Positions 23,962 to 32,465 of a DNA stretch of 64,000 bases are shown here, in pieces. Source of the DNA: Halegenticoccus soli (GTDB lineage Archaea > Halobacteriota > Halobacteria > Halobacteriales > Haloferacaceae); contig NZ_PEND01000005.1 of assembly GCF_002844195.1 (NCBI RefSeq), positions 434,001 to 498,000 of the forward strand, written 5' to 3'. A program made the position numbers and the translations under genes. The first letter of the stretch is position 1; each line of letters begins with the position of its first letter. The notes under the pieces are model-generated. The model had not been told where the DNA came from. It worked only from the letters and a program-made list of their open reading frames with translations, and did not search any database.

Positions 23962-25884
23962 ATGAAAACCCCCAACCAACTCGAAAGTAGTCGGCGCGAA
24001 TTTCTTCGAAGGGCGTATACCACGGCAACGATTGCGGGATTGGGAACCACCGGCGCGGGGTTCGCTACTGCGGAGGAGAACAAGGTACGAGGGGTACTCG
24101 GGAGCGATCCGTTTACGTTGGGCGTGACCTCGGGAGATCCACTGCCCGACTCTGTCGTCCTCTGGACCCGACTCGTTCCTGAACCGTTAGAGGGAGACGG
24201 GGGAATGCCCGATCGCCAAGTGCCGGTCCAGTGGCGAATAGCGACCGACGAAGAGATGAACAACGTCGTTGGCGAAGGAGATGCGATAGCGCACCCCGAG
24301 TACGCTCATTCGATCCACGTCGACGTCAAAGGTCTCGATCCGAACACTGAATACTACTATCAGTTCAAGGTCGGCCCCCATTACAGTCCGGTCGGGAGGA
24401 CGAAAACGGCACCAGCCGAGGGAGCGGCCGTCGAGGAGTTCCGCTTCGCCTTTACCTCCTGTCAGAATTATCCGCGAGGGTACTACACCGCTCACCGCCA
24501 CCTGGCCGAAGAGGATCTCGACCTCGCTATCCACCTCGGCGATTACATCTACGAAGGTGGAGCACAGGGATCACTCGGGCGGGGTCACGAACCGCCTCGC
24601 GAAATCGAGAGCCTCGACGACTACCGCATTCGGCACGCTCAGTACAAGACGGACCCGGATCTTCAAGCGGCCCACGCCGCGTTCCCGTGGATCGTCACGT
24701 GGGACGACCACGAACTGGATAACAACTGGGCGGACGAGATCTCCCAGGACGACGATCCCGTGGAGGAGTTCCTGAAACGACGGGCCGACGCCTTCCAGGC
24801 GTACTTCGAGCACCAGCCGCTGCGCCCCTCGCGGATGCCCGACGGGCCGGACATGCCGCTCTATCGGCGGTTCACCTTCGGCGAGTTGGCCGAGTTCAAC
24901 GTCCTGGACACCCGTCAATACCGTGACGATCAGGTCGACTCCAGCGAAGAAGCGAAGGATCCGGAGCGGACGATCCTCGGCGACGAACAGGAAGAGTGGC
25001 TGATCGAGGGACTGGCGAACTCGACGACCCGGTGGAACGTGCTCGCCAACCAGGTCCCCGTGGCCGCGACCGACGAGAATCCGAACCCGGACGTGCAGGA
25101 CTTCGGCGGCGGTGACAAGTGGGACGGCTATCGGGCCGACCGACAGACGCTCCTGGAGGTCATGTCACAGGACGCCGACCTGAATCCGGTCGTCGTCACC
25201 GGCGACGTCCACCGCAACTACGTCTACGACCTCAAAGCCGACTTTTCCGACCCGGACTCCGAGACGGTCGGCACCGAGTACGTCGGTACCTCGATCTCCT
25301 CGTTCGGAGACGGTTCCGGGATGACGCAGTACGGCCCGTCGGCGGGCGAACCGTGGCAGCGGTTCTTCAACGTCGATCGGGGCTACGTCCGCTGTACGAT
25401 CACTCAAGAGCGGTGGCAGACCGATTACCGGGTCGTCTCGACCGTCGAAGAACCGACCGCGTCGGTTCGGACTCTCGCGTCGTTCGCGACCGACGCCGGC
25501 AACCCCGGCGCGAAATTGGTTTCCGAGCGGCCGGAACAGGAACCGGTAGAAATCACGGAGATTCAGGCGAACGCACCGGGACGCGACGGCGAAAACCTCA
25601 ACGGAGAGTACGTCAAGCTGCGTAACGGCGGCGACGCGGCGATCGATTGCTCGGGGTTCATCCTCAGCTTCGAGGGCGGAAGGGCACAGAATTACGTGTT
25701 CGGTGACTTCACACTCGGAGCGGGCGAAACGGTCACCGTCCGAAACGGGAGCGGCGAGGACACCCAGTCGACGCTCTACACCGGATTCACCGGTGCGGTC
25801 CTGAACAACAGTAATCCGGACACGGTACTCGTCGCCAACGACGAGAAGATCGTCCTCGACGAGAAGTCGTACCCGCCGAGCTAG
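23962..25884 (+). CDS. Tat-exported PhoD-like phosphatase with C-terminal lamin-tail domain (copy 2)
   Basis: A 640-residue protein. The Tat motif SRREFLRRAYTTATIAGLG is at residues 10-28. The PhoD core has HLGDYIYEGG near 190, WDDHELDNNWADE near 247 and VTGDVHRNYVYDLK near 410. Residues about 529-640 form an extra domain (VEITEIQANAPGRDGENLNG, EYVKLRNGGDAAIDCSGFIL, then GAGETVTVRNGSG). This is an LTD/lamin-tail Ig-like fold often found at the end of secreted nucleases and phosphatases. The LTD may anchor the enzyme to the S-layer or to DNA. The core is very close to copy 1 at 17016. A TATA-like segment (TTTATTTAT near 23929) precedes the gene. Confidence 0.92.
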   Translation: MKTPNQLESSRREFLRRAYTTATIAGLGTTGAGFATAEENKVRGVLGSDPFTLGVTSGDPLPDSVVLWTRLVPEPLEGDGGMPDRQVPVQWRIATDEEMNNVVGEGDAIAHPEYAHSIHVDVKGLDPNTEYYYQFKVGPHYSPVGRTKTAPAEGAAVEEFRFAFTSCQNYPRGYYTAHRHLAEEDLDLAIHLGDYIYEGGAQGSLGRGHEPPREIESLDDYRIRHAQYKTDPDLQAAHAAFPWIVTWDDHELDNNWADEISQDDDPVEEFLKRRADAFQAYFEHQPLRPSRMPDGPDMPLYRRFTFGELAEFNVLDTRQYRDDQVDSSEEAKDPERTILGDEQEEWLIEGLANSTTRWNVLANQVPVAATDENPNPDVQDFGGGDKWDGYRADRQTLLEVMSQDADLNPVVVTGDVHRNYVYDLKADFSDPDSETVGTEYVGTSISSFGDGSGMTQYGPSAGEPWQRFFNVDRGYVRCTITQERWQTDYRVVSTVEEPTASVRTLASFATDAGNPGAKLVSERPEQEPVEITEIQANAPGRDGENLNGEYVKLRNGGDAAIDCSGFILSFEGGRAQNYVFGDFTLGAGETVTVRNGSGEDTQSTLYTGFTGAVLNNSNPDTVLVANDEKIVLDEKSYPPS

Positions 25885-25939
25885 CACCGGCCCTCGGACC
25901 GGAGGGCGAGGCGTTGTGCGTTTGCTCCGCGCCTCGCCT

Positions 25940-26749
25940 TCACGATCGTCCGGCGTCTTCGTGGTCTTCCCAGGCCGGCCGAGGAGTCGGGGAGGGAAGC
26001 TCCGCGACTGCGGACCGGAGCTCCCGTTCCGTCGTCCACGGCAAGCACCGGTCGTGTAATTCGAACTTTCTGAACTTGTTGAGATGGACCCAGCTGTAGG
26101 TCGCTGGCTCGCTTCCTTCGGTCTTCCGACGGTCGATCGTATCTCGGACCTCCTGTTCTGTGATATCGACGTCGTCGTTCTGCGCGCGGTCGACGAGAGA
26201 CGCAATCTTCGCCCGTTTCTCGTCATCAGTCAGCCCATCGGTGAACGCGATCTCGACGGCGGCTCGGACGACGTGGTGTTTCGACGCTAGATTCGCGTCG
26301 GTAATCCAGGCGTAATCGCGCGGGAACACGTACGATTTGTCGAAGTACGGCGGATCGTCGATTTCGCCCAGTTCCGGAGCCTCGCCGCCGCTTTCCTTCT
26401 CGAAGACGGCGACGATGTAGTCACTGTAGGAGGCGAGCAAGGAGAACATGATATCGAAGACGTTGAGGCGATCGGTTGGAAGTTCCACCAGATCGCCCAT
26501 AACGAACGGATAGGCCCCGAGTTGCTTCGTGAGCTCGTTCTGCACGGCACGAAGCCGACGAATGTACGGATCGCGGTAGCTACCGAGGATAAAATAGGAG
26601 GTTCGCTGACTCCAGAGGTAGGGGAGTTCTCGCTGGGCAAACCGCCAGATGTTCCGTTTCTCGGCGGGTTCGAGTTCGAGCCCGCCAACCGCTTCGTGAA
26701 CCAGCGTCATAATGTCCGCAGCGTCAGGCGGCGGGCCGGGGTCGCTCAT
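25940..26749 (-). CDS. Haloarchaeal protein of unknown function, possible TIR/Rossmann-like core
   Basis: A 269-residue soluble protein that I do not recognise with certainty. Residues about 50-150 alternate strands and helices (TSYFILGSYRDPYIRRLRAV, then a helix, then DIMFSLLASYSDYIVAVFEK). This recalls TIR-like or nucleoside-binding Rossmann folds, in which a strand-loop is followed by a conserved acidic segment (GEAPELGEIDD). The C-terminal half is helical and charged (YSWVHLNKFRKFELHDRCLP). It is divergent from a winged-helix gene with a 116-bp shared promoter region, so the two may be co-regulated. An immune or signalling role is only a guess. Confidence 0.6.
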   Translation of the reverse strand: MSDPGPPPDAADIMTLVHEAVGGLELEPAEKRNIWRFAQRELPYLWSQRTSYFILGSYRDPYIRRLRAVQNELTKQLGAYPFVMGDLVELPTDRLNVFDIMFSLLASYSDYIVAVFEKESGGEAPELGEIDDPPYFDKSYVFPRDYAWITDANLASKHHVVRAAVEIAFTDGLTDDEKRAKIASLVDRAQNDDVDITEQEVRDTIDRRKTEGSEPATYSWVHLNKFRKFELHDRCLPWTTERELRSAVAELPSPTPRPAWEDHEDAGRS

Positions 26750-26865
26750 CCGGAACGCAGTTCAAACCACTGCACCATATCTCTTCCGAACCAGTTTGGC
26801 AAATCCCGGAATAACCTGTGTAGATGACCCGAACCATTATAGCGACGCTCGTCGTAGCAGTACGC

Positions 26866-27354
26866 ATGAGCGAGAGCGACACAGGGGCTGCTGACGCGGG
26901 GCCGTTCGCCGAACAGCAGCGCCTGTTCAAGCTGCTCTCGCAGGACACGCGCCATCTCATCATCCAGGAAATTCTCGGACATCCCGCGCACCTGGCGTCC
27001 CTCGCCGAACTCGAATACATGGTCGGGAAGAGTCAGGCGGCTATCAAAGACCAGCTGGAAGCGCTGATCGAGGCGGGGATCCTCGCGCGGTACACGTACG
27101 AGCCGAGCGAGACGAAGCGAGATCTGCCGTCGCAGTTCTACGGGTTCACGGAACGCGGCGTTACCGTCCTCCACGACTACAAGTACCTCCGCGGCCTCCC
27201 CGTCGCCCGAGCGCTGTACGAAAATACTCGTAAAACGGAGAAAGTCGAACGCCACGAAGCGGCCCCGCGTCCTGCGCTCCCGACCGCCGTCCAAGACGCG
27301 CTTGCGTTCGACGAACCGGATCTCGAATCGGTCGACGTCAGCCCAGGTCAGTGA
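26866..27354 (+). CDS. Winged-helix transcriptional regulator (ArsR-like, haloarchaeal)
   Basis: A 162-residue protein from the ATG at 26866. An in-frame ATG at 26824 would add 14 poor residues. Residues 15-105 form a winged helix: QRLFKLLSQDTRHLIIQEIL, LASLAELEYMVGKSQAAIKD and QLEALIEAGILARY. The wing is followed by FYGFTERGVTVLHDYKYLRG, a form seen in many haloarchaeal one-component regulators. The C-terminal 45 residues are acidic and disordered. Its divergent partner at 25940-26749 is the likely target. Confidence 0.82.
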   Translation: MSESDTGAADAGPFAEQQRLFKLLSQDTRHLIIQEILGHPAHLASLAELEYMVGKSQAAIKDQLEALIEAGILARYTYEPSETKRDLPSQFYGFTERGVTVLHDYKYLRGLPVARALYENTRKTEKVERHEAAPRPALPTAVQDALAFDEPDLESVDVSPGQ

Positions 27355-27550
27355 GAGCCGCGTCGACGAACACGCATCGTTTCACCTGATGGCAGACAGC
27401 GCGTGATCTCTTTCTCTCCGAGCACCGAAGGCGGCGAGTGGGCCGGGGGAGGTCCCCGATCTCCACCGCTGATGATCTCGCCCCCGTAACGCGATACCAT
27501 TCCAAGCGATGCGACGATAACGGTTTCCGTCGCTGCTACCACTAGTCCCC

Positions 27551-28516
27551 ATGAGCCCTGACAGACCTCTGGTACCGCCTTCTCGAACAGATGGCGGCAC
27601 CTCTTCCACCACTACACACAAACGGTTGATCCTGAACCCGACTAGTGGGACGGCCGACCACATCGAGGAGGTACGCCGGCTGGCCACCATCCTGGGATAC
27701 CGAATCGAGAAGACGGAGGCGGAAGCGCACGCCGTCGAGCTCGCGAAGGCTGCCGCGGCGGAAAACGTGGAGTTGCTCGCCGTCGCCGGCGGGGACGGGA
27801 CGATCCACGAAGTTGTGCAGGGACTCGTGGAGGCGGAAGCGCTGGGGGATGTGACGCTGGGCGTCATTCCGGTAGGGACGGCGAACCTCTTCGCGACGAA
27901 CATCGGGATCCGGAGCATCGAGCAGGGATTCGACGCGCTCGAAACGGGTGAGCGTCGACGTATCGACGTCGGGATGGCAAAAGGCGAGCCGTTTGTGATG
28001 TCCTGTATCGCCGGACTGCCGGCGACCGCGAGCGTGGCGACGACTTCGGAGCTGAAACGACGCTTCGGGACGTTCGCGTTCGTCATCGCCGGCGTCCAGG
28101 AGGCCACGGCGTTCGTCGGTCTCCACATCGAACTCACCGCGGTCTCGAACGGAGAGGCGATCACGTGGGATGGAGAAGCCCTATGTGCGCTCGTCGGGAA
28201 CGTCCGTCGGTTTACGAAGCAAGGGGGGCAGGCGAACGTCGAGGACGGCCTCTTCGAGGTGGTGATCATCGAGCAAATGCCGGCGAGCGATCTCGTCGTT
28301 GAGGCGACTGCCCAGCGGTTACTCGGCCAGGATACTGAGCACGTCCTCCACGTGCAGGCGAGTCAATTGGAAATCAAGAGCTTAGATAGCGAACCGATCG
28401 AGTTCAGCCTCGACGGCGAACGGCGCACACACGAACGACTTGCACTGCACACGCGTCCACAGGCACTCACTGTCTGTGTCGGTCCGGGATACGAGTCGGC
28501 TCCAAGCGAGGACTAG
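27551..28516 (+). CDS. Diacylglycerol-kinase-family lipid kinase (YegS/DgkB type)
   Basis: A 321-residue cytosolic protein with the DAGK catalytic motif LAVAGGDGTIHEVVQGL near residue 80 and IPVGTANLFATNIGI near 112, as in YegS/DgkB kinases. The N-terminal strand KRLILNPTSG opens the fold. The C-terminal beta-sandwich (ANVEDGLFEVVIIEQMPASD) completes the family architecture. It should phosphorylate a membrane lipid alcohol such as an archaeol-type or sphingoid-like substrate, but the true substrate is unknown. The stop codon (28514-28516) is only two bases from the right end of a mobile element at 28519. Confidence 0.88.
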   Translation: MSPDRPLVPPSRTDGGTSSTTTHKRLILNPTSGTADHIEEVRRLATILGYRIEKTEAEAHAVELAKAAAAENVELLAVAGGDGTIHEVVQGLVEAEALGDVTLGVIPVGTANLFATNIGIRSIEQGFDALETGERRRIDVGMAKGEPFVMSCIAGLPATASVATTSELKRRFGTFAFVIAGVQEATAFVGLHIELTAVSNGEAITWDGEALCALVGNVRRFTKQGGQANVEDGLFEVVIIEQMPASDLVVEATAQRLLGQDTEHVLHVQASQLEIKSLDSEPIEFSLDGERRTHERLALHTRPQALTVCVGPGYESAPSED

Positions 28517-28518
28517 TA

Positions 28519-29067
28519 GTGAACTACCCTGCCCTACCGCGCTCGGGCTACTCGCCCCTCGCTTGTAGAGGACAGGGCTTCCTGTTTCTGCGTCGGCACG
28601 TGCACCCGACGTGGGCACAGTGGTTCCAGACTCCGCAAGCGACTTCCCTTTACGGGTGGTTCGGAGTGTCCCACTCCTACCAGATGGACACTCGGCCACA
28701 ACCGACGGTGCGCGCTTCGTGTCGTCGTTCGAAAGGTGCGTAGCACCTTTCGTGATGACGAAACGGCGAAGCCGTTTCGAACCACGCGTGAACACCATCG
28801 GAAGCGTGGTGAGCATCGAACTATCCCTATCAACCGCACAGATAGTAACTGTAACGGAGATGGTGTCTGAGAACCGTGCGGGCGTCGCCAGAACGCGGAG
28901 CGTTCTGGCTGCCAACCAGAAGCCTGCGGCTTCTGATGACGTTGACGAGACGCTTTGCGTCTCGTTCGCGCACAAGAGCAAAGCTCTTGTGCACGCTGTC
29001 TCCCCTCCCTGCTCGCTCCCGTTGGTCGCTCAATGAGGAAGGGGGCGTAGCGCCTCACTTCAGCTAA
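28519..29067 (-). mobile_element. Non-autonomous IS1341-type derivative (549 bp) with six perfect hairpins
   Basis: Read on the minus strand, the element starts TTAGCTGAAGTGAGGCGC (29067 inward) and ends in GGGTAGTTCAC (28519). These ends match the full TnpB element at 1015-2625. The last about 180 nt correspond to a tnpB tail and right end (GGAGTGGGACACTCCGAA). Most of tnpB is missing, so the element cannot encode a nuclease. Its interior carries six perfect hairpins at 28730-28752, 28759-28779, 28887-28909, 28917-28935, 28945-28965 and 28970-28992, all with 3-nt loops. It could be mobilised in trans and may still encode an omega-like RNA. Confidence 0.75.
28730..28992. repeat. Cluster of six 3-nt-loop hairpins
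   Basis: In order the arms are CGAAAGGTGC (loop GTA), CGAAACGGC (loop GAA), GCCAGAACGC (loop GGA), CAGAAGCC (loop TGC), ACGAGACGC (loop TTT) and GCACAAGAGC (loop AAA). Each is followed by its exact reverse complement. Arm sequences are unrelated, while arm length (8-10) and loop length (3) are constant. Confidence 0.95.
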
Positions 29068-29184
29068 CCGGCAGACCAACTCATTTGGACTAATGGACCT
29101 CAACGAACGTGAACCACCTCTGGACTTGATTTCGAGGTACTCAGCCAGTCTGCCGCAGCGTACAGAGTGGAGCCACCAGCCCTG

Positions 29185-29208
29185 GTGAAATAACGTAAGT
29201 TATTTCAC
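29185..29208. repeat. AT-rich perfect hairpin over the subtilase stop codon
   Basis: Arms GTGAAATAAC/GTTATTTCAC (10 bp) flank loop GTAA. The hairpin includes the stop codon of the subtilase gene (29205-29207 on the minus strand). It may be a transcription terminator or 3'-end stabiliser, or another member of the hairpin set. Confidence 0.7.
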
Positions 29209-30287
29209 ATGGGCGTGCTCGCAGAGTCCACTTCCCTCGTTTTGACAACGGCTCTGTAATCCACAATACCTTCCCCATCGCGAGGCTGGCATTCGATGTT
29301 TCGAGCACCGCTCTCGAATGCGGTCAGAATTGATTCGGGCGTCTGGTTACCCTGGCTGCTCAGATGCTTCGCTACCATTCCAGCGACCTCCGGAGCGGCG
29401 AACGAGGTTCCGGATGCTTTCACCCACCGACCCTCGAGCTGCTTTCCCATCACCGTCCCTGACGCTTGCGCCAATCGGTTATCCTTGCCAATGGCAGTCA
29501 CGTCGGGGTTGTCATCCTGTGGATTGTACGAGGAAAATTCAGTCATCGCTCCGCGTTTCGTACAAGCACCGACACTGAACGCCCTTTTTGCTGTCGCTGG
29601 ACTTCCGCCTTCCTCACCCGAATTGCCGGCGGCAACGACGTCTCGGACGCCTTTATCGATTAGCTGGGTGTGGATTCGGTCGAGTTGTTCGGACTGCCGT
29701 TGTGACCCCCAGGACATGTTCACAACGTCGTACTCCTCGACGTTTTTGTGAAGCCACTCATAGGCACGAAGGACGACGTTCATCGTCGTCTGTCCTTTGT
29801 CGCCGAATATTCGAAGCGAAACGAGTTCGGTCTCAGGAGCGAGGCGGATGACTTGACCCGCGACCGCCGTCCCATGTCCGAGGGCGTCTTCATCCCCGGT
29901 AGAGTCCGTGACGTCGACCTGCGTGATCGAGGCCTCATCGAATACTGGGTGAGCCGTATCAATTCCAGAGTCCATGATCACTACCGTTTGTCGTTCACCT
30001 GCCCCGCCCGCGCGCGGGACGGAGTGTAGTCGACGCACGTCCTCGAGCGTTGCGACGGCCGATGGTGCATCGGTCACGAAAGCGGGCTGATATCGAACTG
30101 TGGCGAGCTGATTGTCCTCGACGTTGATAACGTGATCGTCGGCGTGTAATGGGTCCTCTTCCTCGGCGTCGTACTCGACGTACGCAGCCGAGCAAAGACC
30201 CTCACCGAAGGAATACGTTTCGTGGACTGTGCACTCGGTTTCAGTCAGCGCTTCTGGCTGGTCGTTATAGAAGACGATTTTGTCCAT
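29205..30287 (-). CDS. Intracellular subtilisin-like serine protease (S8)
   Basis: A 360-residue S8 peptidase with the complete triad: Asp in VVIMDSGIDTAHP (near residue 106), His in ALGHGTAVAG (near 138) and Ser in ASGTSFAAPEVAG (near 305), plus the oxyanion Asn in VAAGNSGEEGG. No signal peptide or Tat motif is present. Residues 1-90 are an acidic N-terminal region (NDQPEALTETECTVHETYSF) that could be a pro-domain or sensor part. A cytosolic subtilase suggests protein processing, quality control or an accessory system. Upstream on the same strand lies a disrupted gene that may encode its partner. Confidence 0.88.
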   Translation of the reverse strand: MDKIVFYNDQPEALTETECTVHETYSFGEGLCSAAYVEYDAEEEDPLHADDHVINVEDNQLATVRYQPAFVTDAPSAVATLEDVRRLHSVPRAGGAGERQTVVIMDSGIDTAHPVFDEASITQVDVTDSTGDEDALGHGTAVAGQVIRLAPETELVSLRIFGDKGQTTMNVVLRAYEWLHKNVEEYDVVNMSWGSQRQSEQLDRIHTQLIDKGVRDVVAAGNSGEEGGSPATAKRAFSVGACTKRGAMTEFSSYNPQDDNPDVTAIGKDNRLAQASGTVMGKQLEGRWVKASGTSFAAPEVAGMVAKHLSSQGNQTPESILTAFESGARNIECQPRDGEGIVDYRAVVKTREVDSASTPM

Positions 30288-30328
30288 TTTTATCAGTAGT
30301 GTTATCTGTTTTCTTCACCTGATCGCTT

Positions 30329-30888
30329 TTAGCACTCATTCGAGGGAATTCGAGCAGGTTCCCCGGCGTTAAACCGTGGAGTGGGGAATCCGGCAACCCC
30401 GAACGGCAGTACTTCGATACCTTCTCGATTTGGGTTCGTACCCATAAAGGAACGATTGTATCCTGTTAACTTAACCAAGACAGAGTCGTTTCCGAAAGTT
30501 CCGAAAAGGACGGGATCAGTCAGTGCTGCCCCCTCTCTGAGATGAAGCACTAGGCACCCTTCTCGATGAGACCGCGAGGTCACGCCGGAAATAACGGAGC
30601 TCACCGCCACAAAGCCAGCTCCGCAGCCACATCGGCGCACACAGAGAGCCACACGTCACCGCGTGTGATATCCGCGACGCAAGCACGAGACCCCGTTTTA
30701 TCGCCGTACCCGTCGACTGCGAACGTGATTTCGGCGGTTGTCCACTCAGTGCTCTGGTTCGTATCAGATTTCGAGGTAAATGTTCGTTCATCCGTCCACA
30801 GTCCACAATCAGCGGCAGATGACATAGCCAAGACTGAGTTGATTCCGATAGTTCCGATAAGCGAGCTCGGCGTCACTTCTCCTACCAT
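30329..30888 (-). pseudogene. Disrupted hypothetical gene upstream of the subtilase
   Basis: One frame from ATG 30888 encodes MVGEVTPSSLIGTIGINSVL and continues through FAVDGYGDKTGSRACVADIT to a stop at 30601. A second frame, overlapping near 30620, continues with FVAVSSVISGVTSR, LHLREGAALTDPVLFGTFGN and ends at 30329. Both look like coding sequence in composition and together would make a protein of about 185 residues, so I infer one frameshift near 30615-30625. The family is not recognised. The 41-bp gap to the subtilase start suggests an operon. Confidence 0.45.
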
Positions 30889-30970
30889 ACCCGACCGGGC
30901 GTCCGCATTGAAATTCCGCAGACTTGTATGAGTGCTTAGGTATAACCGACCTGCACCCGTACACACCGCG

Positions 30971-32319
30971 ATGCTACGTGCCATCGTTAACGGCCTACCA
31001 GTGGTTATCCTGATTTCGGTGCTTCTCGGAGGCGTAACGCCGTATACGCCCGGTGTCGACAAACCTCATCACGGCCAGCCGGAGAGAATCGACTCGTGCA
31101 CCGCTATCACCGAGCCCGGTCGATACGAGTTAGTCCGCGATATCGCAGGAAACAACGCCGGCACGTGCGTCCAGGTCCGCGCGAGCAACGTGACTCTCGA
31201 CGGGCGGGGATTCGAACTGCGGGGGAGATCCGCGTTCGACGGATCGACGGGAATCGCCGTGTCGGCATCCCGTTCGCTCACGAACGTCACGGTCCAAAAT
31301 GTGGTGCTCACGCAGTGGACGCGCGGAGTGTACGCCGAGAACGGCACCGACGTCGTCGTCCGGGATATCGTGACGGCGTTCACCGTCGACGGTGTCGTCC
31401 TCTCCGACACCACGAACAACACGGTCCGGGACGCGCGTCTGTCGAACAGCGTCACCGGGCTCTCGCTGATCCGGACGCGGACACGACGGTCACCGAGACG
31501 ACGGCCCAGTGGAGTAGTTTCGAAGGGATCTACCTCGTCAACGCGGGCCGAACGACGCTGTCGTCGGTCTCCGCGCCAGACAACGCGATCGGCATCTACG
31601 TCGCGGGCTCTTCCGGCACTCGTCTCGACGACAGCGTCGTCCGTGAGAACACGCAAGTCGGACTCTACGTCGTCGACTCCGAAACGGTCAGAGTGAATCG
31701 AACCGTTGCCAGCGGCAACACGGGCACGTACACGGCCGAACGGACACCGGGTTCGGTCACCTACGCGAATGCGACCGACATCGTCCTCGAAAACGTGCGC
31801 GACAGCCGCCTCACACGGGTAGCGACGCCGAGCGACCAGTGGTCGGTCACCTTTACGGGCGGAACGGAGAACACGACGGTTCGCGACTTCCGAACCGACG
31901 ACGCGCGGCTCTCCTTTTCGGGGAGCGAGTTCACCCTCAGTTCGTCCCCGCCGGTCCGCTCCCCTCCGGACGGGTTCGACCGCGTCGACGAACCCGTCGA
32001 AGTGCGCGGAGTGCGAGACACACAGCAGGCACCTCGGGTTCGGTTGGCTGTGGCATACACGAACCGGGATGCCGAAACGGTCGACGAGAGCTCGATTCGA
32101 GCCTGGACGTATCGCGACGGACGGTGGACCGTCGCCGACGAAACCTGGGTCGACGAACGGCAAAATCGGGTCCACGTGAACGCGACCGAGTCGGGAGTAG
32201 TAGCGCCTCACGGTAGAGTCGAGGAGTGTCGGCGCGACGCAATCGTCGTCCTGTGGCCCGGCGGAGACGAACGGTGCGAGTGCACCACCGTCGCCGGAGT
32301 CGCCGTGTGTCGTCAGTGA
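30971..32319 (+). pseudogene. Exported NosD-like beta-helix protein with a frameshift
   Basis: From ATG 30971, a Sec-type signal (MLRAIVNGLPVVILISVLLG) leads to a parallel beta-helix with NosD features: CTAITEPGRYELVRDIAGNN, TCVQVRASNVTLDGRGFEL and GIAVSASRSLTNVTVQNVVL. Near 31470-31480 the frame breaks after NSVTGLSLI. The continuation, DADTTVTETTAQWSSFEGIY and further helix repeats, is in the next frame to TGA 32319. Joined, the product would be about 449 residues, with a C-terminal beta domain (AYTNRDAETVDESSIRAWTY). It is either a recent pseudogene or a sequencing error. It would be a cell-surface or secreted protein. Confidence 0.75.
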
Positions 32320-32465
32320 ACCCACCCGTCGGAATCGACGGGAGTCGGCAGAAACGTTAGACACACTAGAAACGACCGCCTACCGCCCGCTCGCCACGAG
32401 AAGCGACTGTCTACTAATCGGTAGGTCGCGAATAGAAATAATCGACACGCTGAAAGTGCGTTCCG

